The notes below the pieces were generated by a model. It did not search any database. It saw nothing but the letters and a program-made list of their open reading frames with translations, and was not told the origin of the DNA. A stretch of 64,000 bases of DNA, from contig JAKLKB010000010.1 of NCBI GenBank assembly GCA_023150835.1, positions 17,036-81,035 of the forward strand, given 5' to 3'. Source of the stretch: Myxococcota bacterium (GTDB lineage: Bacteria; Myxococcota_C; UBA6777). The first letter of the stretch is position 1. Every line of letters begins with the position of its first letter. Of this stretch, positions 17,057 through 25,542 are shown one piece after another. A program made the position numbers and the translations under genes.

Positions 17057-19492
17057 ATGAAGATTCGCTGTGAAAGTTGTGGGGCGAAGTATTCCATCGC
17101 TGACAACTTGCTCAAAAAAACGGTCACCAAATTTCGCTGTAAAAAGTGTGGCCATGTGATGTCTGTGCAGACTCCCGATGGGGAGGGTGGAGATCACGAT
17201 GACCTCGCAAACCTTCCCGATGCTCCGAGTTCGGCGATTGACTTTCCTGAGGAAAGCACACAAATCGGCCAAGTGTCGTCGCAGGGTTGGGCTCCCGCAG
17301 GCGCGCATGATCATGCGCACGCTTATCACGGCGGTTATGATGAAAATATGACCGCCGCGCAAGCCTACGAAGAGGCCGCAGATGCGGCGTATGGCGATCC
17401 TGCTGCGCAAGACTACTACGCACAGCAAGCCAACCAAGCGGCTGGCTACCAAGACTACGAAAGCGCGGCAGGGGCGTATCCTCAAGACGATATGTACGGT
17501 GCCACCGGTCTTTTCTCTGCGGACAATGCCGACTGGCAAAATGTGATCAACGAAGCACAAGCCGCACAAGAAGAGGATATCTACGCAGGCATGGACACCA
17601 ACGTGTCGCGGGCTGCTCACGAAGAAAGTTACAGCGAAAGCGACGAAGCGGTCGATGATGAGTTTGATCGCGCCTTGCAAGAGCGCGAAGAAGAGTTGAT
17701 GCCACGTAAGCCGATCCGTCAGGATTATAGCGACATCGCTCCAAACCATCAGGAACAAGGTATCGTGCCGCTGAGCATGGCACGCCAAGAAGTCCAAGAA
17801 GCCGGCAAAGAAGAAGTCAGCACCAAGGTCTTCAACATCAACGCCCTTGAAACCTTGCGATCGGAACGCGAAGCTGCACGCAAAGAACGCGAACAGCGCA
17901 CCAAAGGCAAACAACCTGATCGCAAAAAAGCTCCTGCTCCCGCTTCTGTCGGGATCGCCGAAACCAAAGAACCCCCCGAATGGTATGTGATCGAAAATGA
18001 AGAACAGGTGGGGCCTTTGAGCAAAGCCGAGATCCGTGATCGCCTCAAACGCGGTGCTCTTGACGCCGAACATTACATCTGGAAAGAGGGCCTCCCCGAG
18101 TGGAAGCCCATCCAAGAAGTCGCTGCCCTTGCTGAAGTTCTCAAACAAGTCGAAGACGAAAAAGTCGGCAAGCCCAACGGTTTGTCTGTTGCTTCAAGCA
18201 TCCCTGCCCCGTCCAGCGGTAATCTTGGGGCCATCTCTTTTGCTCCACCCGGAGCCAAGCCTGCTGCCTCGATCGCGGAACCACCCAAAAACAACGATCT
18301 TCGGGCATTGGCCGGTGGAATCGCCGAAAACAAGCCTTCTACGCCCAAGCGTCCGACCTCGATGGCGGCTGCTTTGCTGCAAGAAGAGCCTCCTCCTCCG
18401 CTTGCTCCCTCGGGTGGGTTTGGCGTTCTTGGTCCTGCTGTTCCTGATATCGCTGCCCCTGCTGGAACGATGACAGGCGGATTTCAAGGCTTCGGATCTC
18501 CCCAACCTACGGGGGCTTTTGCTTCTTCTCCTGTTGGATTTGCTAGTCCTGCTCCTGCGCCTTTTACAGGTTCGCCATTCGACAAAGAAAAAAAGAGCAA
18601 TCTTGGTCTGATTGTTGGTTTGTCGATCGGTGGAACTTTGCTGCTTGGTGTGGCGATCTTTCTCGGGATCTATTTTGTGATGAGCGGACCCAAAAATGAT
18701 CCCACCGTCGCCCAGCTACAGCCCGGCATGAACCAAAATATCCCATCCCAACAAGTTCCCTCGCTTCCTGTTCAACAGCCGCCTCCTCCCCCTGTTCCCG
18801 GACCTTCCGCCCCTCTTGCACAAAATACTCCCGCACCTTCCGCGACTCGCACCCAACCCGAAAAGCGCAGCGAGCCCGAAGAACGCAGCGAGCCCGAAGA
18901 ACGCAGCGAACCGACCGCTCGCCGCAAAACCCGTCGTGCTGTTCGGCGTAGAACCCGCGCTCCACGACGACGCACAGCCTCCGAACCCCGCGAACGCGAA
19001 GCGACCGAACCTCGTGAAGAACCCGCAGCACGGCGTCCCAGCGGCGATGATCCACCCCCTCCACCCCCCCCGCCCTCGGGGGATGATCCACCCCCCCCTC
19101 CACCCCCCGCTGCGACGGGGAATAGCAAAACAGGACTCGATAGCGGTCTTGGAAACTTGCTTGGTGGCGGAGGAACTGATCCCGCACCTCGTCGTGCAGA
19201 GCCGCCTCCCCGTCGTGCGAGCGTCCCCGAACAACTCACGAAGTCTCAAGTTGCCCGTGTAATTCAAAACAACGCAGAGCAGATCAGCGGTTGCCAAGAT
19301 CGCTACGGAAAAAGTGTTCGCAGTATCCGCGTAAGCTGGACCATTAAACCCAGCGGTATGCCCACAGGGATCTCGGTCGACGGAGCCTCTGGATCGTTTG
19401 AGAACTGCGTCAAAGGCAAGATCCGAAACTGGCGTTTCCCCCGCTTCTCTGGATCTCCGATGGAGATCGGTGGCGTCCCCTTCCAATTCTAA
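17057..19492 (+). CDS. gltJ: GltJ/AgmX-like gliding hub: zinc ribbon, GYF, membrane helix, TonB-like end
   Basis: An 811-residue protein preceded by GAAGGAGAGG. Residues 1-38 are an MJ0042-type zinc ribbon with two CxxC knuckles (CESC, CKKC). An acidic Ala/Gln/Tyr-rich linker follows. Residues 307-356 are a GYF_2 domain (EWYVIENEEQVGPLS...WKEGLPEWKP). After a Pro-rich segment, residues 515-542 form a transmembrane helix. The outside part is Pro-rich and then Arg-rich with RSEPEE repeats and two polyproline tracts, and ends in an AgmX/PglI-type TonB-like domain (725-811) with two Cys. This order is that of GltJ (AgmX), which in M. xanthus joins cytoplasmic regulators to the periplasm through the motor. 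The C-terminus faces ftsY tail to tail. Confidence 0.9.
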   Translation: MKIRCESCGAKYSIADNLLKKTVTKFRCKKCGHVMSVQTPDGEGGDHDDLANLPDAPSSAIDFPEESTQIGQVSSQGWAPAGAHDHAHAYHGGYDENMTAAQAYEEAADAAYGDPAAQDYYAQQANQAAGYQDYESAAGAYPQDDMYGATGLFSADNADWQNVINEAQAAQEEDIYAGMDTNVSRAAHEESYSESDEAVDDEFDRALQEREEELMPRKPIRQDYSDIAPNHQEQGIVPLSMARQEVQEAGKEEVSTKVFNINALETLRSEREAARKEREQRTKGKQPDRKKAPAPASVGIAETKEPPEWYVIENEEQVGPLSKAEIRDRLKRGALDAEHYIWKEGLPEWKPIQEVAALAEVLKQVEDEKVGKPNGLSVASSIPAPSSGNLGAISFAPPGAKPAASIAEPPKNNDLRALAGGIAENKPSTPKRPTSMAAALLQEEPPPPLAPSGGFGVLGPAVPDIAAPAGTMTGGFQGFGSPQPTGAFASSPVGFASPAPAPFTGSPFDKEKKSNLGLIVGLSIGGTLLLGVAIFLGIYFVMSGPKNDPTVAQLQPGMNQNIPSQQVPSLPVQQPPPPPVPGPSAPLAQNTPAPSATRTQPEKRSEPEERSEPEERSEPTARRKTRRAVRRRTRAPRRRTASEPREREATEPREEPAARRPSGDDPPPPPPPPSGDDPPPPPPPAATGNSKTGLDSGLGNLLGGGGTDPAPRRAEPPPRRASVPEQLTKSQVARVIQNNAEQISGCQDRYGKSVRSIRVSWTIKPSGMPTGISVDGASGSFENCVKGKIRNWRFPRFSGSPMEIGGVPFQF

Positions 19493-19540
19493 ATCCCCTC
19501 CTCTCTCAGAAAAACGGGGGTGGGTGATATCTCGGAAGGA

Positions 19541-21109
19541 TCAGGAGAATAAGGCTTCGACGAATTCGCTTGGATCAAAGATCTTCAATTCGTCGATGTG
19601 TTCGCCTACACCGACATAACGGACAGGGATCTTGAGTTCGTTGGTGATCGCGATGATGATCCCGCCCTTTGCGGTCCCGTCCAACTTGGTCAACGCGATC
19701 CCTGTTAAGCCCAAAGCATCGTTGAATTCTTTGGCTTGGTTTACCGCGTTTTGTCCGATGGTTGCGTCGAGTACCAAAAGGATCTCGTGGGGGGTTCCTT
19801 CGTGGGCTTTTTCCATGGTGCGACGTACTTTTTTGAGCTCTTCCATCAAGTTTTGTTGCGTGTGCAATCGTCCCGCTGTATCCGCAAGGATCACATCAAC
19901 ATCACGCGCCACACCTGATTTGACTGCATCAAAGATCACCGAGGAAGGATCTTGCCCGGGTTGGCCGCGTACCAACATCGCGTCCGATCGCTTGGACCAG
20001 ACCTCGAGTTGTTCGTCTGCTGCAGCTCGGAAAGTGTCGCCCGCAGCAAGCATCACTTTTTTGCCTTTTTGGTTCAGTCGTGCCGCGATCTTGCCGATGG
20101 TTGTAGTCTTTCCAACGCCGTTCACTCCGACGATCATGATCACGCAAGGCTTGTGTTTTTCATATTTGTACTCCGATTCCCCAAGATTGATCATCTTGTA
20201 GATCTCATCTTTTAACGCTTCTCTCACCGTATCGTTGTCTTTCAACTCCGAACGTCCGAGCTTTTCTTCGATCACACGAAGCAATGCTTGCGTCGTTTTC
20301 GTCCCAACATCCGCACTAAACAAGATCGTCTCAAGCTCTTCCAAGATATCTTTGCTCAAGGTTTTTTTGCCCAACAATAGGTTGTTGAGTTTGCTCAACC
20401 AACCTTGGCGCGTCTTTTCCAAACCTTCTCGCAACGTTCGTGGTTTGTGTATTTCGTCAGGCTTGACTTCCATCTCCGACACATGCACCTCGCGTTTGCT
20501 GCGCATACGATCGGTGCGTTCTCTTCGTCTACGGCGCTTCTCGTCTTCTTCGTCTTCCGTTTCGCTTGGCGGTTCGACCTTGGATTCGGGCTTTTCGACC
20601 TTGGATTCGGGCTTTTCGACCTTGGATTCGGGTTTTTCGACCTTGGATTCGGGCTTTTCGACCTTGGATTCGGGCTTTTCGACCTTGGATTCGGGTTTTT
20701 TTTCCTTGGATTCGGGCTTTTCGACCTTGGATTCGGGCTTTTCGACCTTGGATTCGGGCTTTTCGACCTTGGATTCGGGCTTTTCGACCTTGGATTCGGG
20801 CTTTTTGACCTTGGATTCGGGCTTTTCGGCCTTGGCTTCGGGCTTTTCGACCTTGGGTTCGGGCTTTTCGACCTTGAATTCGGGCTTTTGATGTTTGGGG
20901 GTAGGTTTTTCGACCTTGGCTTCGGGCTTTTCTTTTTGGGGGGTAGGCTCGGTGGGGGTGGGCGGGGCAAGCCATCGCTCGACGCTTGGGCGGAAAAGGT
21001 TGGTGAGCAAAAAGAGGACTGCGACGATCACGAACAAAACAAGGACGGGATAATCCTTGAGCGCATCGACAAGCAGGGCGTTTTTGCTTGCGAGAAAAAA
21101 GATCGGCAT
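19541..21109 (-). CDS. ftsY: FtsY, signal recognition particle receptor GTPase with N-terminal membrane helix
   Basis: A 522-residue protein with AAGGAG six bases before ATG. The C-terminal 300 residues are a normal FtsY NG domain: GVNGVGKTTT (P-loop), DTAGRLHTQ and TKLDGTAKGG are all present. FtsY receives ribosome-SRP complexes at the inner membrane. Unlike E. coli FtsY, the N-terminus holds a hydrophobic helix (about residues 20-42, YPVLVLFVIVAVLFLLTNLF), followed by a long charged linker of about fourteen KPESKVE-type heptads and then an Arg-rich segment. So this FtsY is probably permanently membrane anchored with a long spacer. It converges on gltJ with 48 bp between the stops. Confidence 0.96.
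   Translation of the reverse strand: MPIFFLASKNALLVDALKDYPVLVLFVIVAVLFLLTNLFRPSVERWLAPPTPTEPTPQKEKPEAKVEKPTPKHQKPEFKVEKPEPKVEKPEAKAEKPESKVKKPESKVEKPESKVEKPESKVEKPESKVEKPESKEKKPESKVEKPESKVEKPESKVEKPESKVEKPESKVEKPESKVEPPSETEDEEDEKRRRRRERTDRMRSKREVHVSEMEVKPDEIHKPRTLREGLEKTRQGWLSKLNNLLLGKKTLSKDILEELETILFSADVGTKTTQALLRVIEEKLGRSELKDNDTVREALKDEIYKMINLGESEYKYEKHKPCVIMIVGVNGVGKTTTIGKIAARLNQKGKKVMLAAGDTFRAAADEQLEVWSKRSDAMLVRGQPGQDPSSVIFDAVKSGVARDVDVILADTAGRLHTQQNLMEELKKVRRTMEKAHEGTPHEILLVLDATIGQNAVNQAKEFNDALGLTGIALTKLDGTAKGGIIIAITNELKIPVRYVGVGEHIDELKIFDPSEFVEALFS
20573..20890 (-). repeat. 21-bp coding repeats (KPESKVE heptads) in ftsY
   Basis: About fourteen 21-bp units of the type CGGGCTTTTCGACCTTGGATT encode KPESKVE heptads. 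Most copies are identical at DNA level; a few carry one or two changes (SKEK, SKVK, AKAE). They code for the charged linker of FtsY. Confidence 0.95.
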
Positions 21110-21238
21110 AAGCGACTCCTTGTGGTCGGTTAAAAGGGCAAGTTGGTACGATTGGGGATGAAGAAACGCACAGAAGAGGCGTTTTATGGGTGAGAAGAGA
21201 TAGCGACAAAGCGGCGGCTTGTCAATTCGCGGCGAATG

Positions 21239-21350
21239 GGGTCGAGATCAGCGAACGCGGGGACGAAGAGTTGCTGTTCTCTTTGGACTCCGGCAGCCCC
21301 CCAGAGGCTTTGGGTCGAGATCAGCGAACGCGGGGACGAAGAGTTGCTGT
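21239..21350. repeat. 39-bp direct repeat downstream of smc
   Basis: An identical 39-bp sequence occurs at 21239-21277 and 21312-21350, 73 bp apart, in the 262-bp spacer between the ends of smc and the start of ftsY. A third, partial copy (CGAGATCAGC) lies at 21368. No gene is seen in this spacer apart from the ftsY leader. Confidence 0.9.
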
Positions 21351-21371
21351 GAGGAGGCTGCCGAGGCGAGA

Positions 21372-24300
21372 TCAGCCGACATAGGCGCGGGGAAAGGATT
21401 CGGCTTGGCTGCGTGCTTCGAGGCGAACGGCGACGACGGTGGATACGCCGGGTTCTTGCATGGTGACGCCATACAGATGGTCGGTCATTTCCATCGTGCG
21501 CTTGTTGTGGGTAATGACGATGAATTGGGTGAGTTGAGAGAGTTCGCGTAGGACATGGTTGTAGCGATCGATGTTGACGTCATCAAGGGGCGCATCCACT
21601 TCGTCGAGGACGCAGAAAGGAGAGGGCTTGTAGAGGAAAAAGGCGAACAATAGGGCGATGGTGGTCATCGCTTTTTCACCGCCCGAAAGCAAGGCGACGG
21701 TTTGGCGGCGTTTTCCCGGGGGTCGAACCATGATCTCGACGCCCGTTTCGAGAAGATTTTTGGGATCTGTGAGCAAAAGCTCGGCACTTCCGCCCTCAAA
21801 GATCTTGGGGAAGAGGGTTGCAAAGTGTCCTCGTATGGCTTCGTAAGTTGCGAAGAATTCTTCGCGGATCTGTTGATCTAATTTGCGCAGGGTGTTTTTG
21901 ATTGAGGAAGCGGCTTTTTCGAGATCTGCGACTTGTTCTTTCAAGAAGTTATAGCGTTCGTCGATCTCATCGTACTCTTTTTCTGCGAGGGGGTTGACGT
22001 CGCCAAGTCGTGCGAGTTCTTGTTGAAGCTCTTTGAGGCGCTTGGGTTCTTGTTCGGTGGGACGGGGAGAACAGTGGTGTTTGGGCAGGGTTTCCCCGAT
22101 GGAAAGCCTGTAGCGTTGGCGGATATCATCGTTGAGAGCTTTGAGATTGACGTCGACTTCGCGCAGCGTAAGCAGGTGCTGTGTGCGTTGTTCGCGGTTT
22201 TTCTCGATCTGGATGCGGAGGCTCTCGGTGTCTTTTCGGGTTTTTTGATGTTGTGCTTCGAGTGCAAGAAAGCCCTTGTGTTGGGTTTGAATGCGCGCCT
22301 CGTCGGTTTGGATCGTTTGGCGTAGAGCGGTGATCTCGGCCTTGAGTTCTTCGTGACCTTGGCGTTTTTCGTTGAGTTTTTCGTGGATGAGTTCTCGTTC
22401 GGCGTCGATCTCGATGCTGCGGCGCTTGAGGTAGTCTTGGCGACTTGCGAGGCTTTTGTGTTGTTGTTGGAGGGCTTCGAGGCGTTCGCGTTGGGCTGCG
22501 ATGCGTACTTTGAGATCGGTGCATTGGCGCGACAAGATCGCTTGACGTTGGCGGTCGGCTTCGATCTGCATCCTTGCGTCTTGTAGGCGCTTTTCGTGTT
22601 GCTTGCGCAGGTCTTCATAGATCGAAAGGCTTTTTTGGGCCTCAGCTTGGGCTTCTTGGAGGTTGGTCTGTTCTTGTTGAAGCTGGCGCATCTCGATTTG
22701 GAGCCGATGGACACGATCTTTGTGTCGAGCGACTTCTTGTTCGAGGCGCTCTTGATCGGCCAACAGCTTGGTTTGTCGCAGAGCAATTTGTTGCAATTGC
22801 TCGCGGTACTGGGCCAATTGAAGGGTTAGTTGTTCGTGTTCGTATTCTTGATCTGCAAGAAGATCTTCAAAGCGAAGGGCTTGTTCATCGAGTTGTTCGA
22901 CTTCTTCGGTTAGTTCGCGGATCTGGCGTTTTCGCTGGATCATCCCGAGTCCTGCGCTGCGCTGGACCCCGCCAACGATCGCACCGTCTGCGTGGACGAG
23001 TTCTCCTTTTTCTGTGACGAGCGTCAGGTGCAGCGGAAGCTGCGGACGCAGGCGCAAAGCGTCGTCTAGATCACCCACCAACACAAAGGGACGCAGCAGA
23101 TGTGTCAAAAAGGCGGTGGGAGCGTCGTCTCGCACAAGATGTAACAGGCTTCCTCGGATCGAAGGGTCACGCGGCAGGCTTTCATCAAACGTTGCAGGCT
23201 GTTTGGGATTGGCGAAAAAGCCCGTGCGTCCGAGTTGTTTCTGTTCGAGATAGTCGATGGCGATCCGCGCATCTTCGGGGCGATCGATCACCAAGTATTG
23301 CAGACGATCGCCTAGGGCGGAAGCGATGGGGCCTTCGTAGGACTGAGGCACATCGATCAAGTCGGCCACAAGTCCGAGTAGTTGGGCGTTATCGAGTGGC
23401 CCGTCGGTGTCTCGTGATAGTAAAAGTGCGCGTGCAGCTTCGTTGAGATCTTGGTATTGGGATTGGATCTCTTCGAGGGATTCCAGTTTTGCCCGTCGTT
23501 CGGCAAGGATCTGTCGGCTTTGTTGGAGGCGTGTGCGTGATTGTTCGACTTGTTCTTTGAGGGCTTCTTTGCGGGCGCTGACGTCTTCTTGGGCGTGGAG
23601 GATGGTTTCTTGATCTTCGCGGTTGCGCTCGATCTCTTCGATGTTTTTGTGCTGTTGGGCACGAGCCATCGCTTCTTGGGCGGTGGCTTCGTCGAGCTCG
23701 GTGCGTTGGCGCTCTTGGCGTTGTTGAAGTTCTTGTTGGCGGCGACCGAGTTCTTGCGTGTGGTTGCGGGCCGTTGTTTCTTTGGTAACGGCTTCGATCA
23801 CGTCGCCTTTGATCGCCTCGATGAGTCGGTCGGCTTCGGTGAGTCGTTCGTTGAGTTCCTCTAGTTCACCGCTGATCTGTTCGAGCGATTCGTGAGCATC
23901 GCCGCCTTCTTGCTGGAGTTGTTCGATCTGGCCCGTGATGACTTGCCCTTGGTGGGCGGCTTGTTTTTGTTGTTCGGTGGTGCGCTGCTGTTCTTCTGAT
24001 AGCTGATCTTGCCGTGTTTTGAGGCCGCCCGCATCGCTTTGGAGGTGTTCTGCGGATTGTTCCAAGAGGGCGACACGCGCTTGGGTTTTTTGGAGTTTTT
24101 CGCGTTCTTCTTGGATGTGTCCTGCTTCTTGTTTGAGCTTTTGCTCGTTTTCTTCGAGGGCTTGTTCTTGTTGTTGGATGGCTTCGCGCAACGCTTGTTC
24201 TGCGCTGCTGAGATCCTCAAGGATCAGCTTGAGTTGGCGTTCTTTTGCCCAATTTTCGAGAAAGCGGTGGGCCGCGAGATACAGATCAAGATGTTCGATC

Positions 24301-24977
24301 TCTTCGCGTAAAAGGCGATGGCGTCGGGCTTTGCTGGCTTGTCTTTGAAGATTTTTTCGCTGTTGTCCGAGTTCTCGCAAGATATCGTTGAGGCGTTCAA
24401 GGTTGCCTTCGGTGCTGGTGAGGTTGCTTTCGGTTTGTTTGCGGTGTTCTTTGTAGCGCGTAATACCTGCGGCTTCTTCGATCCAAAGCCGCCGCTGTTC
24501 GGGCGTTGACTGAATGAACGCACTCACGCGGCCTTGTTCGAGAAGTGCGTAGCTGTTTTTGTTGCCAAGTCCCGTCCCAAGGAAAAGCATTCGGATATCG
24601 CGCAGGCGACAAGGTTCACCGTTGGCGAGATATTCGGTGTTTCCGTTGCGTTTGAGGACCCGCGAGATCGCGATCTCGGAGTGATCTTGGAGTCCTTCTG
24701 GGCGGTATTCTGGCGCGACGTCTGAAAGGGTCAGCGTCACACGCGCTTGGGGGGCTGGATTGCGCTTTTCACTGCCCGCAAAGATCACGTCTAACCGCTC
24801 TTTTCCTCGCAAGTTTTTGACGCTGCGTTCGCCCATCACCCAACGGATCGCGTCAAGGACGTTGCTTTTCCCACATCCATTGGGGCCAACGACGCCCACG
24901 ATGCTGTGATCAAATGCGATCGTCACAGGGTCACAGAATGATTTGAAGCCTTCGAGGTCGATGCGCTTGAGTCTCAC
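21372..24977 (-). CDS. smc: SMC chromosome segregation ATPase
   Basis: A 1201-residue protein, normal length for bacterial SMC. Walker A GPNGCGKSN is at residues 31-39. Two long coiled coils rich in Q/E/R/L flank a hinge domain around residues 520-650, which has the usual Gly pairs (YEGPIASALGD, VHADGAIVGG). The signature LSGGEKAMTTIALLF and the Walker B VLDEVDAPLDD stand near the C-terminus. SMC dimers work with ScpA/ScpB to compact and segregate the chromosome; neither partner is in the window. It is read toward ftsY, 262 bp away. Confidence 0.98.
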   Translation of the reverse strand: MRLKRIDLEGFKSFCDPVTIAFDHSIVGVVGPNGCGKSNVLDAIRWVMGERSVKNLRGKERLDVIFAGSEKRNPAPQARVTLTLSDVAPEYRPEGLQDHSEIAISRVLKRNGNTEYLANGEPCRLRDIRMLFLGTGLGNKNSYALLEQGRVSAFIQSTPEQRRLWIEEAAGITRYKEHRKQTESNLTSTEGNLERLNDILRELGQQRKNLQRQASKARRHRLLREEIEHLDLYLAAHRFLENWAKERQLKLILEDLSSAEQALREAIQQQEQALEENEQKLKQEAGHIQEEREKLQKTQARVALLEQSAEHLQSDAGGLKTRQDQLSEEQQRTTEQQKQAAHQGQVITGQIEQLQQEGGDAHESLEQISGELEELNERLTEADRLIEAIKGDVIEAVTKETTARNHTQELGRRQQELQQRQERQRTELDEATAQEAMARAQQHKNIEEIERNREDQETILHAQEDVSARKEALKEQVEQSRTRLQQSRQILAERRAKLESLEEIQSQYQDLNEAARALLLSRDTDGPLDNAQLLGLVADLIDVPQSYEGPIASALGDRLQYLVIDRPEDARIAIDYLEQKQLGRTGFFANPKQPATFDESLPRDPSIRGSLLHLVRDDAPTAFLTHLLRPFVLVGDLDDALRLRPQLPLHLTLVTEKGELVHADGAIVGGVQRSAGLGMIQRKRQIRELTEEVEQLDEQALRFEDLLADQEYEHEQLTLQLAQYREQLQQIALRQTKLLADQERLEQEVARHKDRVHRLQIEMRQLQQEQTNLQEAQAEAQKSLSIYEDLRKQHEKRLQDARMQIEADRQRQAILSRQCTDLKVRIAAQRERLEALQQQHKSLASRQDYLKRRSIEIDAERELIHEKLNEKRQGHEELKAEITALRQTIQTDEARIQTQHKGFLALEAQHQKTRKDTESLRIQIEKNREQRTQHLLTLREVDVNLKALNDDIRQRYRLSIGETLPKHHCSPRPTEQEPKRLKELQQELARLGDVNPLAEKEYDEIDERYNFLKEQVADLEKAASSIKNTLRKLDQQIREEFFATYEAIRGHFATLFPKIFEGGSAELLLTDPKNLLETGVEIMVRPPGKRRQTVALLSGGEKAMTTIALLFAFFLYKPSPFCVLDEVDAPLDDVNIDRYNHVLRELSQLTQFIVITHNKRTMEMTDHLYGVTMQEPGVSTVVAVRLEARSQAESFPRAYVG

Positions 24978-25050
24978 GATCTTCGTCCTTTGTTTGTCTT
25001 CGGAGGTTCGCCGTTTTTACTTGAATAGGACTTACGCATTTGGGCTTATT

Positions 25051-25178
25051 TTGTGGGGTGTCACCCCACGCCCCACAAGGGAGCTTTGCCCCCTTGACCC
25101 CGTATTGGCGAACAGAGCATCGTTGTTTACACCAACGGCTTTGTCGCTTGAAAGTCCACGAACACAGGGGGTTTGCCA
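25051..25178 (+). repeat. Family 1 structured repeat, copy 1
   Basis: An intergenic element of about 128 bp beginning TTGTGGGGTGTCACCCCACG. It contains a perfect stem GTGGGGT-GTC-ACCCCAC, a second stem AAGGGAGC-TTT-GCCCCCTT, the conserved CCTTGACCCCGTATTGGCG and a tail GAACACAGGGGG. Six other copies occur in this window. It lies between smc and the Cys-rich lipoprotein gene and is followed after 49 bp by a family 2 element. Confidence 0.85.
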
Positions 25179-25227
25179 ACCGCGTCACTCCTCTCTACGC
25201 TTGGATGGAGGACAAATACACAGCTTT

Positions 25228-25341
25228 ATACGATATCCGTGTGATGTGTGATCGAAGGGTCGTGCGTAGACACCCGATTGTTGGGCAGCCACACCTGTCT
25301 GCCCCTACGTTTTGCGATCACACGCCCTGCGGATATCGTAT
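25228..25341 (+). repeat. Family 2 inverted-repeat element, copy 1
   Basis: A 114-bp element bounded by perfect 12-bp terminal inverted repeats ATACGATATCCG and CGGATATCGTAT. It has an internal near-palindrome (GGGCAGCC...GTCTGCCC) and the conserved CTACGTTTTGCGATCACAC. No coding capacity. The flanks hold several copies of AAATACACA (25214, 25353, 25376). The remaining 200 bp up to the next gene show no other feature. Confidence 0.85.
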
Positions 25342-25542
25342 TACAAATCAAATACACAACGTTACGTATCAAATACACAGTTTTTGGACGAAGAATGCCT
25401 ATACATTTGTACCATAGTACAAATGTTGGGCTACCATAGGTAGCGAAGGCTGTCAATTTTTTCTCAAAAAAACAGTTATCTATTTAAAAAGGAAATGTTT
25501 TTTATGAAGTAGGAGTTGCGAGAGAAGGTGGGTGGCAGACCG

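Noticed and set aside
20573..20890. CRISPR-like array of short repeats
   Set aside because: Units are contiguous, 21 bp and in frame within ftsY; there are no unique spacers. The same holds for arrays at 4.9-5.2, 33.1 and 35.7-35.9 kb.
20405..21133. Plus-strand repeat protein with GFGLFDLG units
   Set aside because: This is the reverse reading of the ftsY KPESKVE linker, whose sense frame continues into the NG domain.
25051..25178. Riboswitch interpretation for family 1 repeats
   Set aside because: Copies lie in both orientations, at the ends as well as the starts of genes of unrelated function, so ligand control of the next gene is unlikely.
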